64,000 nucleotides of DNA, from positions 124,001-188,000 of the forward strand of contig JAGYXB010001416.1 of NCBI GenBank assembly GCA_022495005.1. The letters run 5' to 3'. Position numbers and translations under genes: made by a program. Source of the stretch: Rhyacophila brunnea (lineage: Eukaryota > Arthropoda > Insecta > Trichoptera > Rhyacophilidae). How positions within the stretch are numbered: position 1 is the stretch's first letter; each line of letters begins with the position of its first letter. Below the pieces are notes generated by a model. That model made no database searches, was not told the origin of the DNA, and saw nothing but the letters and a program-made list of their open reading frames with translations. Shown piece after piece: positions 33,701-43,510 of this stretch.

Positions 33701-35169
33701 AGTAACGCACGTATATATTAATAGTTTTGTTGCTAGGACCCCAGACCCTTAGCAACCAATAATAGTGTCAAAATAACTTTTCATACAAAACAGAATTAAC
33801 TGAAAATGACTTCAATTCTACTTAAAGATGGCTAAAAGTATTAAAAAATGCATTGGCACCGTGTTCTGATATATTCTATAAGTTTCAAATGTCTAGCTAG
33901 TCGGGAAGTTAGTTAAAAATCGATTGCAAGATTTGTACCGGACAAAAAACTACAGGACAAATAAGAATACGAGCTAAGAAAAACGTTGTAAAAAGTAACA
34001 AACGTTATTCACACATTGTAGTCTTAATACAATGAAATCAAATACGTTTGACTGGCAAAGTTTAGTGTGCATTATTTATGTCGGATTATAACATTCTTAA
34101 TACCCTACCTCCACCTTCCACCACTGCTACAGACTATAGACAGGGGTTACCAAGAAATAACTGATCTTAGTAGATGCATTAAAATGTATGAGTGACCGTC
34201 AGCGAGTCGAGAGGGTCGCATTGCTCTAAAAAAACAAATATTGCAGACACATATTGTTAACGATCATTCCTAGATAGATATTTCGGCAGCAGGTATTCTA
34301 CACTCTTTTCGTTGCATTTTTTATTTTGAAAATTGGTTTAAAAACTAAGATTCCGTGGGTCTATTCTATACCTATCGACCACTAAAGTGATAAACGTTAT
34401 TAACTTAGGGTAGGTTTGTATCAAAGTATTAGCATTTATTGTAACAATTATAATAAATTGGTTTTTATTGTTGCAATAATAGCTATATTTTAACAGCAGC
34501 AAGATAGGTGCTGTTAAAATATAAAATAAGTGCTAATATTTTGATACAAATCTACCCTAAGTTTGATAATATTTATCACTTTATCACTTTCGCGGTCGAT
34601 AAGTATAGAATAGACCTACAGATATTAATTACCATTTGTATGCGCGTATTTTTAATGTCATGTACACGTAGATTTTAAACGATAGTCTTTATAAAAGTAG
34701 GTATGTATATATTTAGTATATAGCGAAAAACCTAAAAAATATTAAGGCACACGTGCCGCATATTGCTCGAAGGTGAAGATTTTTGTCTCTGGAGCCAAGT
34801 CTGAACAATATGTACACTTTTGTATAAATATTATGTAATGTGCAAAATTGACCCTGGGATGGTTATAAACTATACAATTTATAATTGGCCCAGGATAGGG
34901 ATATGTACTACAATTTGGTAGCCGCCCTTTATTAAAAGAAGAAGTTATAGGTTAACGTGTATTAATATAACTCACTCTCGCAAACGGGTATCGTGTGGCT
35001 CCATCTGTCCCCGTCACAGAAGACTACAGGAGAAGTGTTAATCGTATCGGCAGCACACTCGACATTCAGGATGGAGTATGGTGGAGCAATGTCTCCTGGA
35101 TTCAACGTGACGGCATCTTTCAGTGAATATTTAGTCTTTCGGGTAGATGCAGGTATCACGCATCCATCG
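24564..35169 (-). CDS. Modular serine protease homologue (sushi + chymotrypsin fold), 3' part of gene
   Basis: Six minus-strand exons join with consistent phases: 35169-34976, 32114-31935, 29347-29217 (or -29214), 29060-28881, 26722-26560 and 24763-24564. They give about 348 residues. Order: a CCP/sushi module of about 65 residues (DGCVIPAS ... WSHTIPVCE), a Cys linker (KCGTITPKG), the activation region GIPYAIAGQNDNKGELFPWH, RYWCGGSIIRRDLVIS, AAHC (His), SNDIAILVL (Asp), VPICL (light-chain disulfide Cys) and KFCAGYLNG. The serine motif is VCRGDGGGGL: Gly replaces the catalytic Ser. Architecture and the hydrophobic residue before the cleavage point resemble modSP/HP14, initiators of Toll and prophenoloxidase cascades in haemolymph. 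The Gly makes proteolysis unlikely, so a binding or scaffold role is inferred. The signal peptide, any LDLa repeats and other upstream exons were not found. Introns are 0.15-2.9 kb and full of transposons. Confidence 0.88.
24886..25463. mobile_element. MITE with ACATTGAGCTACTTTAC termini, larger copy
   Basis: Inverted termini GACATTGAGCTACTTTAC and its complement at 25440-25463 enclose sequence closely related to 57419-57792, including AGCCGGTCAAC and GCGCAGTAGAGCG, plus about 215 bp of extra sequence (25112-25330). Copy A of the duplication lacks it between CTGACCAA and GGAGGCTGC (about 5205). The target duplication could not be resolved. Confidence 0.75.
26115..26245 (-). repeat. tRNA-derived SINE head, second family
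   Basis: On the minus strand TAGCCTAGTGGTCAGTGCAC matches an A box and GGTTCGAATCA a B box, about 35 bp apart, followed by GCTGGGTGTCGAATT and a T run. The downstream part (ATAATTTGAAAA..., AGAAATATA.AACC) resembles 6580-6670 and 18255-18310, so those belong to the same family with a more decayed head. Confidence 0.65.
26560..26722 (-). CDS. Protease homologue, exon with KFCAGY
   Basis: Acceptor TTATAG, phase 0 start VAGFRIAQAEMQ, then LKAITMPIISYKDC and KYIISGKFCAGYLN. Ends in phase 1 at a GTAAGT donor (26559-26554). It supplies the two Cys of the conserved disulfide before the serine motif. Confidence 0.88.
26859..27271. mobile_element. 413-bp MITE with TTA duplication
   Basis: TTA flanks (26856-26858, 27272-27274). 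Termini GCCGGCTCGCACAT and the complement of GTCGGCTCGCACAT, followed by matching CGTCTCGCC-type sequence. Higher GC than its surroundings, which creates long chance open frames on both strands. A relative lies at about 36922-37253. A TWA target and inverted termini fit PIF/Harbinger-type MITEs. Confidence 0.7.
27728..27928. mobile_element. Palindromic MITE, about 200 bp
   Basis: GTACAGTTCGATTATGAGG through GATATACTGGATTATTTGTT pairs with its diverged complement at 27855-27928 (GATATACTGGATTATTTGTT repeated in reverse). Arms are about 80 bp and the loop about 35 bp. It directly abuts a SINE body at 27933. Confidence 0.7.
27933..28072 (-). repeat. tRNA-derived SINE, 5' half
   Basis: The minus strand reads ATGGCTGAGCGGCTAACGCG (A box) and GGTTCAATTCC (B box; plus strand 28006-28016), then the body down to GACCTAATTTGTTGAAC. 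The tail half seen at 5880-5990 is missing. Same family as 5880-6131, and a slightly better tRNA-Leu/Ser-like head. Confidence 0.7.
28655..28795. repeat. Possible small fold-back MITE
   Basis: GCCACGGCCACGACCAG on the left and CTGGTCGTGACCATGGCCAC on the right are imperfect complements about 140 bp apart. The region is richer in GC than its flanks. No target duplication was identified. Confidence 0.4.
28881..29060 (-). CDS. Protease homologue, exon with catalytic Asp
   Basis: Acceptor ATATTTCAG, phase 0. Reads VKEIRIPESYTGE, SYSNDIAILVLETPL (catalytic Asp in NDIAIL), LIVPICLDLND and SPGVQAK, ending in phase 0 at a GTATGT donor (28880-28875). Confidence 0.9.
29217..29347 (-). CDS. Protease homologue, exon with catalytic His
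   Basis: This exon contains no long open frame and was found by its phase. Acceptor TTTGTTTCAG, then CTGCTCATTGC completes AAHC, followed by FYDPLTRKSFDPSLFTIAVG and FQNIEDSKK. Donor choice is uncertain: GTAGTA at 29216 or GTATGA at 29213; both keep phase 0 and differ by one Val. Confidence 0.8.
29543..29983. repeat. Inverted clusters of a 15-bp motif
   Basis: TGACAAAACAGAACA occurs twice in tandem at 29543-29572. Its complement TGTTCTGTTTTGTCA occurs three times exactly and twice with changes at 29901-29977, with a sixth partial copy, phased at 15-16 bp. The clusters face each other 328 bp apart. The same motif and layout recur at 40612-40698. It looks like a MITE with clustered binding-site-like repeats. 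Confidence 0.65.
30720..31065 (+). pseudogene. Possible RTE-like LINE C-terminal fragment
   Basis: In one plus-strand frame FRNGKYDLLRLIMQGKAED resembles the passage ..KYELLRLIIQGKI.G.R.. near the C terminus of RTE-type reverse transcriptases, and the following frames contain GKTTAIARKPSTKDG-like residues before an A-rich GAAGAAGA end. Frameshifts are needed and similarity is short, so this is a tentative call. Confidence 0.4.
31405..31475 (+). CDS. Putative first exon of a THAP-domain protein
   Basis: ATG at 31405 opens MVLCAVLKCGSRTDKQE, then DGITFHR, and the frame meets a perfect donor GTAAGT at 31476. THAP domains start M..C.V..C and continue to a F.R..P segment, commonly with an intron close to this point. 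The zinc ligands Cys-Cys of the C2CH motif are in place. The expected next exon (FP.D...W, then Cys and His ligands) was not found in the 400 bp downstream, before the opposite-strand protease exon at 32114. It lies inside an intron of the protease homologue on the other strand. It may be a host gene, or a piece of a THAP-bearing transposon (P, Kolobok). Confidence 0.55.
31935..32114 (-). CDS. Protease homologue, exon with activation site
   Basis: Acceptor ATATTCCAG. The exon completes Lys from the previous exon and reads CGTITPKGIPYAIAGQND, GELFPWHVAIYTQYG, RYWCGGSIIRRDLVIS, ending in phase 1 at GTATGT. The residue before the new N terminus (AIAG, in place of IVGG) is Tyr rather than Arg/Lys, so trypsin-like activation is not expected. 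Confidence 0.9.
33139..34143. repeat. Fold-back element, about 1 kb
   Basis: The left arm 33139-33213 (with GACATAAATTGCACACTAAA) pairs with the right arm 34050-34141 (TTTAGTGTGCATTATTTATG). The interior has an internal direct repeat: GATGGTTAGTTTT followed by CCTGCCTAA-type sequence at 33252-33300 and 33400-33450. No coding sequence seen. Confidence 0.6.
34350..34622. mobile_element. Palindromic MITE, about 270 bp
   Basis: GGTCTATTCTATACCTATCG, then AAAGTGATAAACGTTATTAA and TAGGGTAGGTTTGTATCAAA, pair with diverged complements at 34540-34622. Arms are about 85 bp with an AT-rich centre that itself has short inverted pairs. Lies in the intron before the sushi exon. Confidence 0.7.
34976..35169 (-). 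CDS. Protease homologue, sushi (CCP) exon
   Basis: Acceptor GTTTTAG, first base closes a split codon, then DGCVIPASTRKTKYS, LNPGDIAPPYSILNVEC, VFCDGDRWSHTIPVCE and one base of the next codon before a GTGAGT donor. The four-Cys pattern with V.C and W....P.C is a sushi module. Known modSP-type proteins have such a module directly before the protease domain. Confidence 0.88.
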
Positions 35170-36920
35170 CTAAAACCATGCACATGATATAAATATTACT
35201 AATATAATAATACCAATAGAATAATTCATGTACATACATGTACATCATTCATTAGTCAGGTATATCTAACTGAAACTGACTTCGCATCAATTATATTTTA
35301 TGTCTCATTCTGATTGATTATGTCATTATGGGGTGAACACATTATCATCACGCTTCGTGCTATCATGGTAAGCTCGCGCTACGGGGGAAAAGTGTGTGAT
35401 GTCGTATTTTTTGATATTTAAAATGTGTCAGTCCGATAACATCTCCCATCCCGTAGCACAATTTTTTTGTTAAACCAAAACTGAATATTGTCAGTTGGCT
35501 AAATCTGCCGAAATGGCCAGAACAACAATGAGGTCACCTAACGCGTATTGCACTACATCACTAAACAAACGAGTCAGCAAACTTTTTTTTATTTTCTGCA
35601 GGCCTACATATTTTCGACTCACATCAAAAACGCGTGCTCATTGTTTTAATCGAGATTGTCTATGAATTTTTCTTACCTTACTTATCGAATTTATTTTTTA
35701 TTATATAATATGACAATTGTTCGTCTCCAGTAAGTCAAAATTAAAGACCAAAAATGTCATTTCTTTTGGTTTGGGTAATTAGCAGTGCATTTATCTACCA
35801 AGCAAGAATTGTTTTTGTAAAAATAATTAGATGTCCCTATAATAATATTTATTCAAAAACGCGTGCAAAAACATAAATTGCATACGTAATTTTGAATGCC
35901 AATAATTGCTTTGCCCAATCCTTGTAGTTTTCTATTAATTTATATCATAGATCCATGCTCTTTTCGTTTTTTTTATGCTGTTGATCGATAACTGTAAAAG
36001 CATATAGGTTCATAACAGTTTCGATCTCCTCTTCGCAATTTGAAGAGCTTACTCGAGTTGACACTTTCCAAAATTGAATTTATGGAGTTAATGATCATTC
36101 AAAATAGTCTGCAGAATGACGAAACTATAATCTAAATTATTATTTACCAGCACGAAAGCACGTGTCAACACGTGACATGATCGTAATATGTTCGCGCCAT
36201 ATGCCAACGTAAATATAAATAATATGAAGAAGTTTTCGTTTTAGTAAATTACGTAGGTATACAAAATGTGTATATTATATTTGCGCATTCTTACATAAGT
36301 GAAAATGGCGAAATGACATTTAATTTTTTGACATTAAGTACATTATAAAAACATTGTTTCAGATTCTATATCAATTACTATATTGTCGATCGTTGGATTT
36401 TCGACTGCATATAATAACAGCAAGCGATGAAAAAGTATAATGAAGTCTTCACACTACACTCCTATTAGGATCGGACATGGTCGAAAGAAGAAGAAAGAAG
36501 AAGAACCTATATCAATTGTCAGAATGCGTTCCCCATATTATGTATACGAAAAGTCTTTGGGAGCCTGGACTAATAGGAAATTATTGAGGTCATCACTCTG
36601 ACAGGATGTGCTGACAAATAATTACCACCAATGGCCGGAGTGCGTTACGATAATTATTATTACATATATCCCCATAAATTTATGATGTTATACAATATAC
36701 ATAATGTCAATATTATTTACAGTACGTGAGTCGCCTTCAGACACTGACAGGCCATCCGAAAGAGAGAGAGATACGATCACAATTAATGGCGGTGATCATA
36801 ATGAAATGACATTTTAGGTTAAGAAATATCCTTCAAACAATTGCGACACTATGCATTCGTATATTTCTAACTAGTAATTAATCTAGCCAATATTTCCGAT
36901 TCAAGCGAGCCAAGAATTCT
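35170..36920. other. Upstream flank or first introns of the protease homologue
   Basis: No further sushi or LDLa exon was recognised on the minus strand, though such exons are short and could be missed. The only repeat seen is a SINE tail at 36458-36505. Confidence 0.4.
36458..36505 (+). repeat. SINE 3' tail, plus strand
   Basis: CCTATTAGGATCGGACATGG followed by TCGAAAG and an AGAAGAA simple repeat is the exact 3' end of the SINE family at 5880-6131 and its tail. Confidence 0.65.
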
Positions 36921-36921
36921 T

Positions 36922-37253
36922 GTCGGGTCGCACATCTAAACTTGTCTCGACTGTATTCACAGAACACAATATGTAATTTAATGTGCCTCCGCACACAGCT
37001 CGAAGTTTGTATTTTAGTTTAAAAAAAAATATCTAGTGTCGCAAACAAATTTCACTCGTCATGGAGCGACCTCGGCATCAGCACATGTGCAATAAGTTTC
37101 TTTTCATTATTTTAGCGGTTTTAGCCCATTCTCGTGACGCCACTGTTCCGCCATGGTCTCGCCTATGTGTAAGGAAATTTTGCAACAATGCGCCCATTTT
37201 GATTTAGGGCTATACCTCAGTCGAGACGATTTTCAATGTGCGACCGTACTTAC
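36922..37253. mobile_element. MITE related to 26859-27271
   Basis: GTCGGGTCGCACATCTAAAC and GTCTCGACTG on the left pair with CAGTCGAGACGA and ATGTGCGACCGTAC on the right. Termini share TCGCACAT and GTCTCG with the element at 26859. The flanks are TTG and TTA, so the duplication is not clean. Confidence 0.6.
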
Positions 37254-37596
37254 GGGAAGCCGGTTCCATATTTGATCACCGACGCATTGAAATATGAAAA
37301 CTACTTACAATGGAAAATTTATGAACTCCACTTAGTTTCACTTATTAATTTAATTTATTTTTATTGTAAATCATCGTTACCTAACCTGTATTAGGGCTAC
37401 GGCCCACGGCCCACCTCGACGACTGGCCGTTCATATAATAGGCCTTAACTGGCCGGTCGGTGGGTTAACCAGGGATGGCCAGTGCGCCGATCGCGAAGGT
37501 ATTTTTAGTCGATCGCGGACAAAATAATATATTGTACCATTTCTTGTTCAATTCAGTCAAAACTTCTCGACGTTCCAGCTATGACATGTTCCAGAT

Positions 37597-38686
37597 ATGT
37601 CTGCTTCAGAAGAATTATTAACAGTTTTACCACGGAAAGAACGCACCAGAGGAGAAGATATATTTAATGCATTTAAGTCGTATATTAATCCTACTCGGTT
37701 TCCTATTCATCAACTAGTATCGGTAATGACTTATGGAGCTCATGCTATGGTTGGGAACAGCACTCGAAATGGAGAATTTTACGAACCGGAGCGCTCGGTA
37801 ATTTTATGAAAATATTAACATAGTTCTCAAATTTTATGTGTTTTATAAAAAATAAGTGTGTGATTTTTTGTTATATTATGGCCATTCTAGCTCAAATGGT
37901 AAAATTATTTTTTTTCCATAAGACGGAACGACAATGTTGCCAATTTTACGACCCGGAACGGCGCTAAGGTGCGTTCCGGTCCATTTCGAGCCCTGGTTGG
38001 GAATCATGTTGGGTTATTACTTTATGTAAAAATGATAAAGCAATACCCACTTTTATCACTTATCATTACATTATGCACCAGTAGCTGAATCATGTGATGG
38101 ATGTTGCTTGTAAAATTGTGAATTCAATTCGTGGTAAAGCTTTACAAAGAAGGCAATTTCGATCATTATTAGAAGAATGCGTATCGGAAAATGGCGAACT
38201 TTTGTTGCATACAGTGATGTACTGTGGCTTAGTCGGGCTAAGTTTTTGAAAAGATTCAGATATGTTACCTGAAATTAAACAGTAATTAACAAAGAAAGGG
38301 ATAGAATATCACAATAGATGACAAAACGTGGTTGCTTGGTCTTGCCTTTCTCTGTGACATTTATTACAAAAAAAATCTACATCTTCAAGGGAGTGAAAAG
38401 TCATTGATTGATTTGATTAGTGCAGTGAATACATTTAAACCCAAAGTTTCACTGTATGAACAACAATTATTTAAGAAATGTGATTTTAAAAAATTTTAAA
38501 ATTTGAGGTCCGAGTGTAAAGATATGCAAAATATAATGGTTAGTCAGTATTTCAACTACATAGCAACGTTGCTAACGGAGTTAAAAGTACGATTTAAGGA
38601 TTTTTCTAAATTAGAAGATGTTGCTACATTTAAGTCGTTCCCATTTAATGATAGTATAAACGCGGAAGAAATAGCCATACAAGTTA
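37597..38686 (+). pseudogene. hAT transposase, N-terminal and central part
   Basis: Frames read EELLTVLPRKERTRGEDIFN, then HQLVSVMTYGAHAMVG. The MITE at 37758-37995 interrupts. After it comes VMDVACKIVNSIRGKALQRR and ENGELLLHTVMYCGLVGLSF, then WLLGLAFLCDIYYKKNLHLQ and LIDLISAVNTFKPK. The last part is RSECKDMQNIMVSQYFNYIA. This order is characteristic of ZBED5/FAM200-like hAT transposases (TTRGEDI, V.DGAPAM.G, LHTDVRWLSRG, LQG). The catalytic-region motif reads HTVMYCGLVG where LHTDVRWL is usual, so it is inactive, and several frameshifts and a TGA/TAA interrupt it. It resumes at 43234. Confidence 0.82.
37758..37995. mobile_element. 238-bp hAT MITE, 8-bp duplication, inside hAT transposase
   Basis: GTTGGGAA is duplicated exactly (37750-37757, 37996-38003). 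Termini CAGCACTCGAAATGGA and the complement of CAGGGCTCGAAATGGA. Relatives are at 46237-46467 and 48806-48953. The insertion cuts the transposase between the residues AMVG and the following HVGLLL-like segment. Confidence 0.92.
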
Positions 38687-41600
38687 GGCTGCGAGCACAC
38701 GGCAAAGCGAAGTTTCGGATTCATCCGCCAAACGACGTTTGCGTTTTATTTGCGTTTTATTTGCGAGCCGATTGCGTTTTAAATGCGTGTCAAATGCGTC
38801 AATATTTCGACAATGCTGTCCAAGAGAAAACACGGTTTTCAAGGGGATTCATAAACGCCTTTTTTGAAACTGCACCCTGCTGCGAGAGTATTTATCTTTC
38901 ATTACAGTGGCGTACAAGGGTAAATAAATCAATATAAAATCAGTACGTAATATTGCATTATACCTACATTTATTTTCCCACTATTGCTTCTTTTGGAGCT
39001 GGACTGTTTTATATCGAAAGCGTTTTGAAAATTACCTATTGTTGAGCCTATTATATACCATCATCATCAATACTATCGACCGAGGGTACTTGATGGAGTT
39101 TGAATTTAAATTCTAATTGATTTAAGTTTTGTACTATTATTATTTATTAATACAATAAAAAAAGATTATAAGTTAATACACGAAGAAAGGGTAAAAACCT
39201 TATTACCTAGATACCTACTAAGTAAAGGATTAAGTACAAAAACATAATATTTTGAATAATTTGAATATTTGCAGTATTCTAAAAACCTGTTGTAAATACT
39301 ATTAATACATTCGGTAGGTAAGCAGTTTTACAAAATATAATAAAAAGTTGTGACACAGCACAGCTATGAGAAGAAGTATTTCACGAGAAGAAAGGCTCGC
39401 CATATCTATACGGTAAACTAAACTATTATTATTTATTTTGTAGTATGTACTTATTTAATTAATTTTTTTATTAGTTGACACTGTCATCTTCTATAGATAC
39501 ACTAAAATGGAAACGGGTACTAATAATAATATATTGAAGTGAGAATAATGAATACCCACCTACTACTATTGATAGGTATGTGCTTGTGTACTTGTATCGG
39601 TACAAGTATATTTATATTAATTATTGTTTTTTTGTTATAATATATTAGTTGCGATTAATTGACAATAAAATTTTGATAATTTATCTATTTAGCCGCTACA
39701 GTACCATATTATTCAATTACATATTCAAAAAAAGTTGGTAGTTATGAATTCAAAACACCTTTCATAAAAAATAGATTGAAATATTAGTAGGTACACTAAC
39801 ACGAAATTACCTGATATAGTCTCATTACAATAGCTATCTTTTTAATATGTAGCTATTGAATTCTAAGCAATAATATTCTATTGGAAATATGAACAGATTT
39901 TAAGGGGAGATATTTCAAATGTTTATGAATAATATGTTTTAAATGTTTATTTAATAAAAGATACAATAGGTATAATAATATATTACATTGTTCTAACAAA
40001 TTATATACAAAAAACCTATAAAATATTTTAATTAAATTATATCTGTTTTCCCCATTGCATTAACGCCACTGTGAAATTCTTGATGACACTAATTAAGAAA
40101 GAAGGAAGATTTTTTTAATTTTTTCGGACTAAAGTAATAAATTAAGTCATACAATATGTGCCTTATTGTGTTCGCCAACTTATAGCTATTATGGATATTA
40201 GTACTTTTTGTTTTCACCGTTAGTGTTATTATGTAAGAATTTATTTATTGCACTATCCGAAGAATTAAAAAAAACCTTTTTTTGTCGCCAGTGGCGAACT
40301 AAGATAAATAAAATATAAAAATATAATATGTAAACATTACCTACATAATTATTAAGTATTTCTTTTTTACCATTTTACCTATATTTATTTTTTCCACTAT
40401 TGCTTGATTTGGAATAGAATTCTGTTATATTATATCGAAAGCGTTTTTTAATTTGATGATATTTTCATAGTGTAGAAATTATTTTTAATGACTTTCATGC
40501 GGATTTTTGTTAGCTATACGCAAATGCAGACATAGTCCAAATAAGCATTAATCATTCAAGTGAATCTTTCTGGTTGCAAACAATTCATCATGACTTCGAC
40601 AACAATAACAATACAGAACATGATAAAACAGAACAGCCAGGTTTTCTCCAGGTGTTCTGTTTTGTCATGTTCTGTTTTGTCACTGTCCTGTTTTGTCATG
40701 GAACCGACTGAGATTTAACATTCTTCATATTATTATATATGACAATGTGCTAGGTGCAGATTGCGTAGGCTTAAACCTTTACATTATACCCAAGTTTTTA
40801 ATGAAAAATACCCACTCATCTGGTCATGAGTTTGTCATTGGTAAATAAAATTTATTAGGCCTTTCTGAACATAATTATGTGGTTAATCAGTAATATTTCT
40901 TAATACGCGCCCCCATAAATTTCAGCTTTCAAAAGTTCGGTCCTGGCCTAAATGGGAAGATTTAAAAGAACATGTGGTAGGTAGTATATTCATGGCACGT
41001 ATTGCATGACATAATTAATTACTCCATTGCTTCAGTGGCGTTCATGCAATGTAGAGCAACAGATATAATTTAATTAAAATATTTTATAGATTTTACTGTA
41101 GCGGGTGAATAGATAAATTATCTAAATTTTGTTATCAATTAATCGCAAATAATATATTATAACACGAAAACAATAATTAATATAAATATACATGTACCTA
41201 CACAAGTACACAGGAACATACCTATCGATAGTAGTAGGAAGGTATTCATTATTCTCACTTCAATATGTTATTATTGGCACCCGTTTCCATTTTAGTGTAT
41301 CTATAGAAGATAAAAGTGTCAACTAATAAAAAAAATAATTAAAGAAGTACATACTTACTACAAAATAAATAATAATGGTTTAGTTTACCTTATAGTTATG
41401 GCGAGCCTTCACGCTTAAAAACAGATTAAATTTAATAAAAATATTTTATAGATTCGATACCTACATAAAGATTCTACTACTAAAACGGAGGCATGATTCT
41501 ATTAAAGATACATACTTATTTAATATCGAATATAACCAAATGCATACCTACTTGTATTCTTCCCAAAAGAATGGTGTTATTTTAAATATGTATTTCATAT

Positions 41601-43233
41601 AATATGAATAGGTAGGTGGGTAATTCAATACGTATCTATAGGTACTTATATAAATATTTTCGGTATAGGTATATAGGTATTCATCAAAAATTATTTAAAT
41701 TTGCATATTACGAACTATACCTTAACATTGTTTATTCGTTTTTTTTATTTAGTGAGTAGTTACAGTTGGTGACATCTCTCATTAGTTAATATTATTAAAC
41801 TCCCAACATATTGCACAACGAGAAAACTATTGTTTACGAGAAATGACATTTTAATACGCTTACCTACCGAATGTATTAATCGTATTTACAACCGGTTTTT
41901 TTAGAAACACTGCAAATATTCAAATTATTCAAAATATTATGTTTTTATACTTCATCATTTACTTAGTAGGTATCTAGGTAATAAGGTTTTTACCCTTTCT
42001 TCGTGTATTAACTTATAATCTTTTTTTATTGTATTAATAAATAATAATAGTACAAAACTTAAATCAATTAGAATTTAAATTCAAATTCCATCAAGTACCC
42101 TCGGTTGATAGTATTGATGATGGTATACCTACTAATATTTCAATCTATTTTTTATGAAAGGTGTTTTGAATTCATAACCACCAACTTTTTTTGAATATGT
42201 AATTGAATAATATGGTACTGTAGCGGCTAAATAGATAAATTATCAAAATTTTATTGTCAATTAATCGCAACTAATATATTATAACAAAAAAACAATAATT
42301 AATATAAATATACTTGTACCGATACAAGTACACAAGCACATACCTATCAATAGTAGTAGGTGGGTATTCATTATTCTCACTTCAATATATTATTATTAGT
42401 ACCCGTTTCCATTTTAGTGTATCTATAGAAGATGACAGTGTCAACTAATAAAAAAATTAATTAAAGAAGTACATACTACAAAATAAATAATAATAGTTTA
42501 GTTTACCGTATAGATATGGCGAGCCTTTCTTCTCGTGAAATACTTCTTCTCATAGCTGTGCTGTGTCACAACTTTTTATTATATTTTGTAAAACTGCTTA
42601 CCTACCGAATGTATTAATAGTATTTACAACAGGTTTTTAGAATACTGCAAATATTCAAATTATTCAAAATATTATGTTTTTGTACTTAATCCTTTACTTA
42701 GTAGGTATCTAGGTAATAAGGTTTTTACCCTTTCTTCGTGTATTAACTTATAATCTTTTTTTATTGTATTAATAAATAATAATAGTACAAAACTTAAATC
42801 AATTAGAATTTAAATTCAAACTCCATCAAGTACCCTCGGTCGATAGTATTGATGATGATGGTATATAATAGGCTCAACAATAGGTAATTTTCAAAACGCT
42901 TTCGATATAAAACAGTCCAGCCCCACAAGAAGCAATAGTGGGAAAATAAATGTAGGTATAATGCAATATTACGTACTGATTTTATATTGATTTATTTACC
43001 CTTGTACGCCACTGTAATGAAAGATAAATACTCTCGCAGCAGGGTGCAGTTTCAAATAAAGGCGTTTATGAATCCCCTTGAAAACCGTGTTTTCTCTTGG
43101 ACAGCATTGTCGAAATATTGACGCATTTGAAACGCATTTAAAACGCAATCGGCTCGCAAATAAAACGCAAATAAAACGCAAACGTCGTTTGGCGGATGAA
43201 TCCGAAACTTCGCTTTGCCGTGTGCGCGCAGCC
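38687..43233. mobile_element. 4.5-kb fold-back element with TTA duplication
   Basis: TTA flanks (38684-38686, 43234-43236). Termini GGCTGCGAGCACACGGCAAA and the complement of GGCTGCGCGCACACGGCAAA. Arms of about 1.1 kb (38687-39796 and 42125-43233) are almost identical. The 2.3-kb loop holds older partial copies of the same arm sequence: 41097-41410 and 41866-42124 in right-arm orientation, and 40290-40455 in left-arm orientation. No frame of 60 codons or more was noted in the loop, so it is non-autonomous. The TWA target fits PIF/Harbinger mobilisation. It splits the hAT transposase after the residues NAEEIAIQ. Confidence 0.88.
40612..40698. repeat. Second hairpin cluster of the 15-bp motif
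   Basis: TGATAAAACAGAACA (one change, 40621-40635) faces TGTTCTGTTTTGTCA at 40653-40667 and 40668-40682 and TGTCCTGTTTTGTCA at 40684-40698. The loop contains CCAGG...CCAGG. Same motif as 29543-29983, here in the loop of the fold-back element. Confidence 0.7.
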
Positions 43234-43510
43234 TTAGTGTTTTATTAGATTTCTATTCTACACACCTTGCCACACTTGAAGGAGAAATATGGACACTAAA
43301 ATGCGATGTGGTCCTGAATTAAGTCTTGACATTTTTGGAGCCTAATTTGTGAAAACAAATATCCACATCTTTGGAAAGTTGCAGCATATTTAACCTGTTT
43401 TTTTGGTTCTACATATATGTGCGAATCGGCTTTCTCTTCAATAAATGCAATCAAAACGAAGCATTGCTCACGATTGACTAATGATAATTTCAGATGAAAA
43501 TAAAAAATAA
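43234..43510 (+). pseudogene. hAT transposase, C-terminal dimerisation domain
   Basis: After the fold-back insertion the frame reads FWSLICENKYPHLWKVAAYL, then TCFFGSTYMCESAFSSINAI, and KTKHCSRLTNDNF. This is the hAT C-terminal dimerisation signature (FGSTY.CE.AFS....IK...RSRLT). It is the continuation of 37597-38686, with an in-frame TAA between the two segments. Confidence 0.85.

Noticed and set aside
35338..35470. Possible upstream sushi or LDLa exon
   Set aside because: No Cys pattern of either module could be read on the minus strand in a frame with suitable splice sites.
38503..38937. 144-codon plus-strand frame
   Set aside because: It is a chance fusion of hAT transposase sequence (to 38686) with the arm of the fold-back element; not one protein.
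42996..43181. Minus-strand frame matching the end of the one above
   Set aside because: It lies in the right arm of the fold-back element and is the mirror image of arm sequence.
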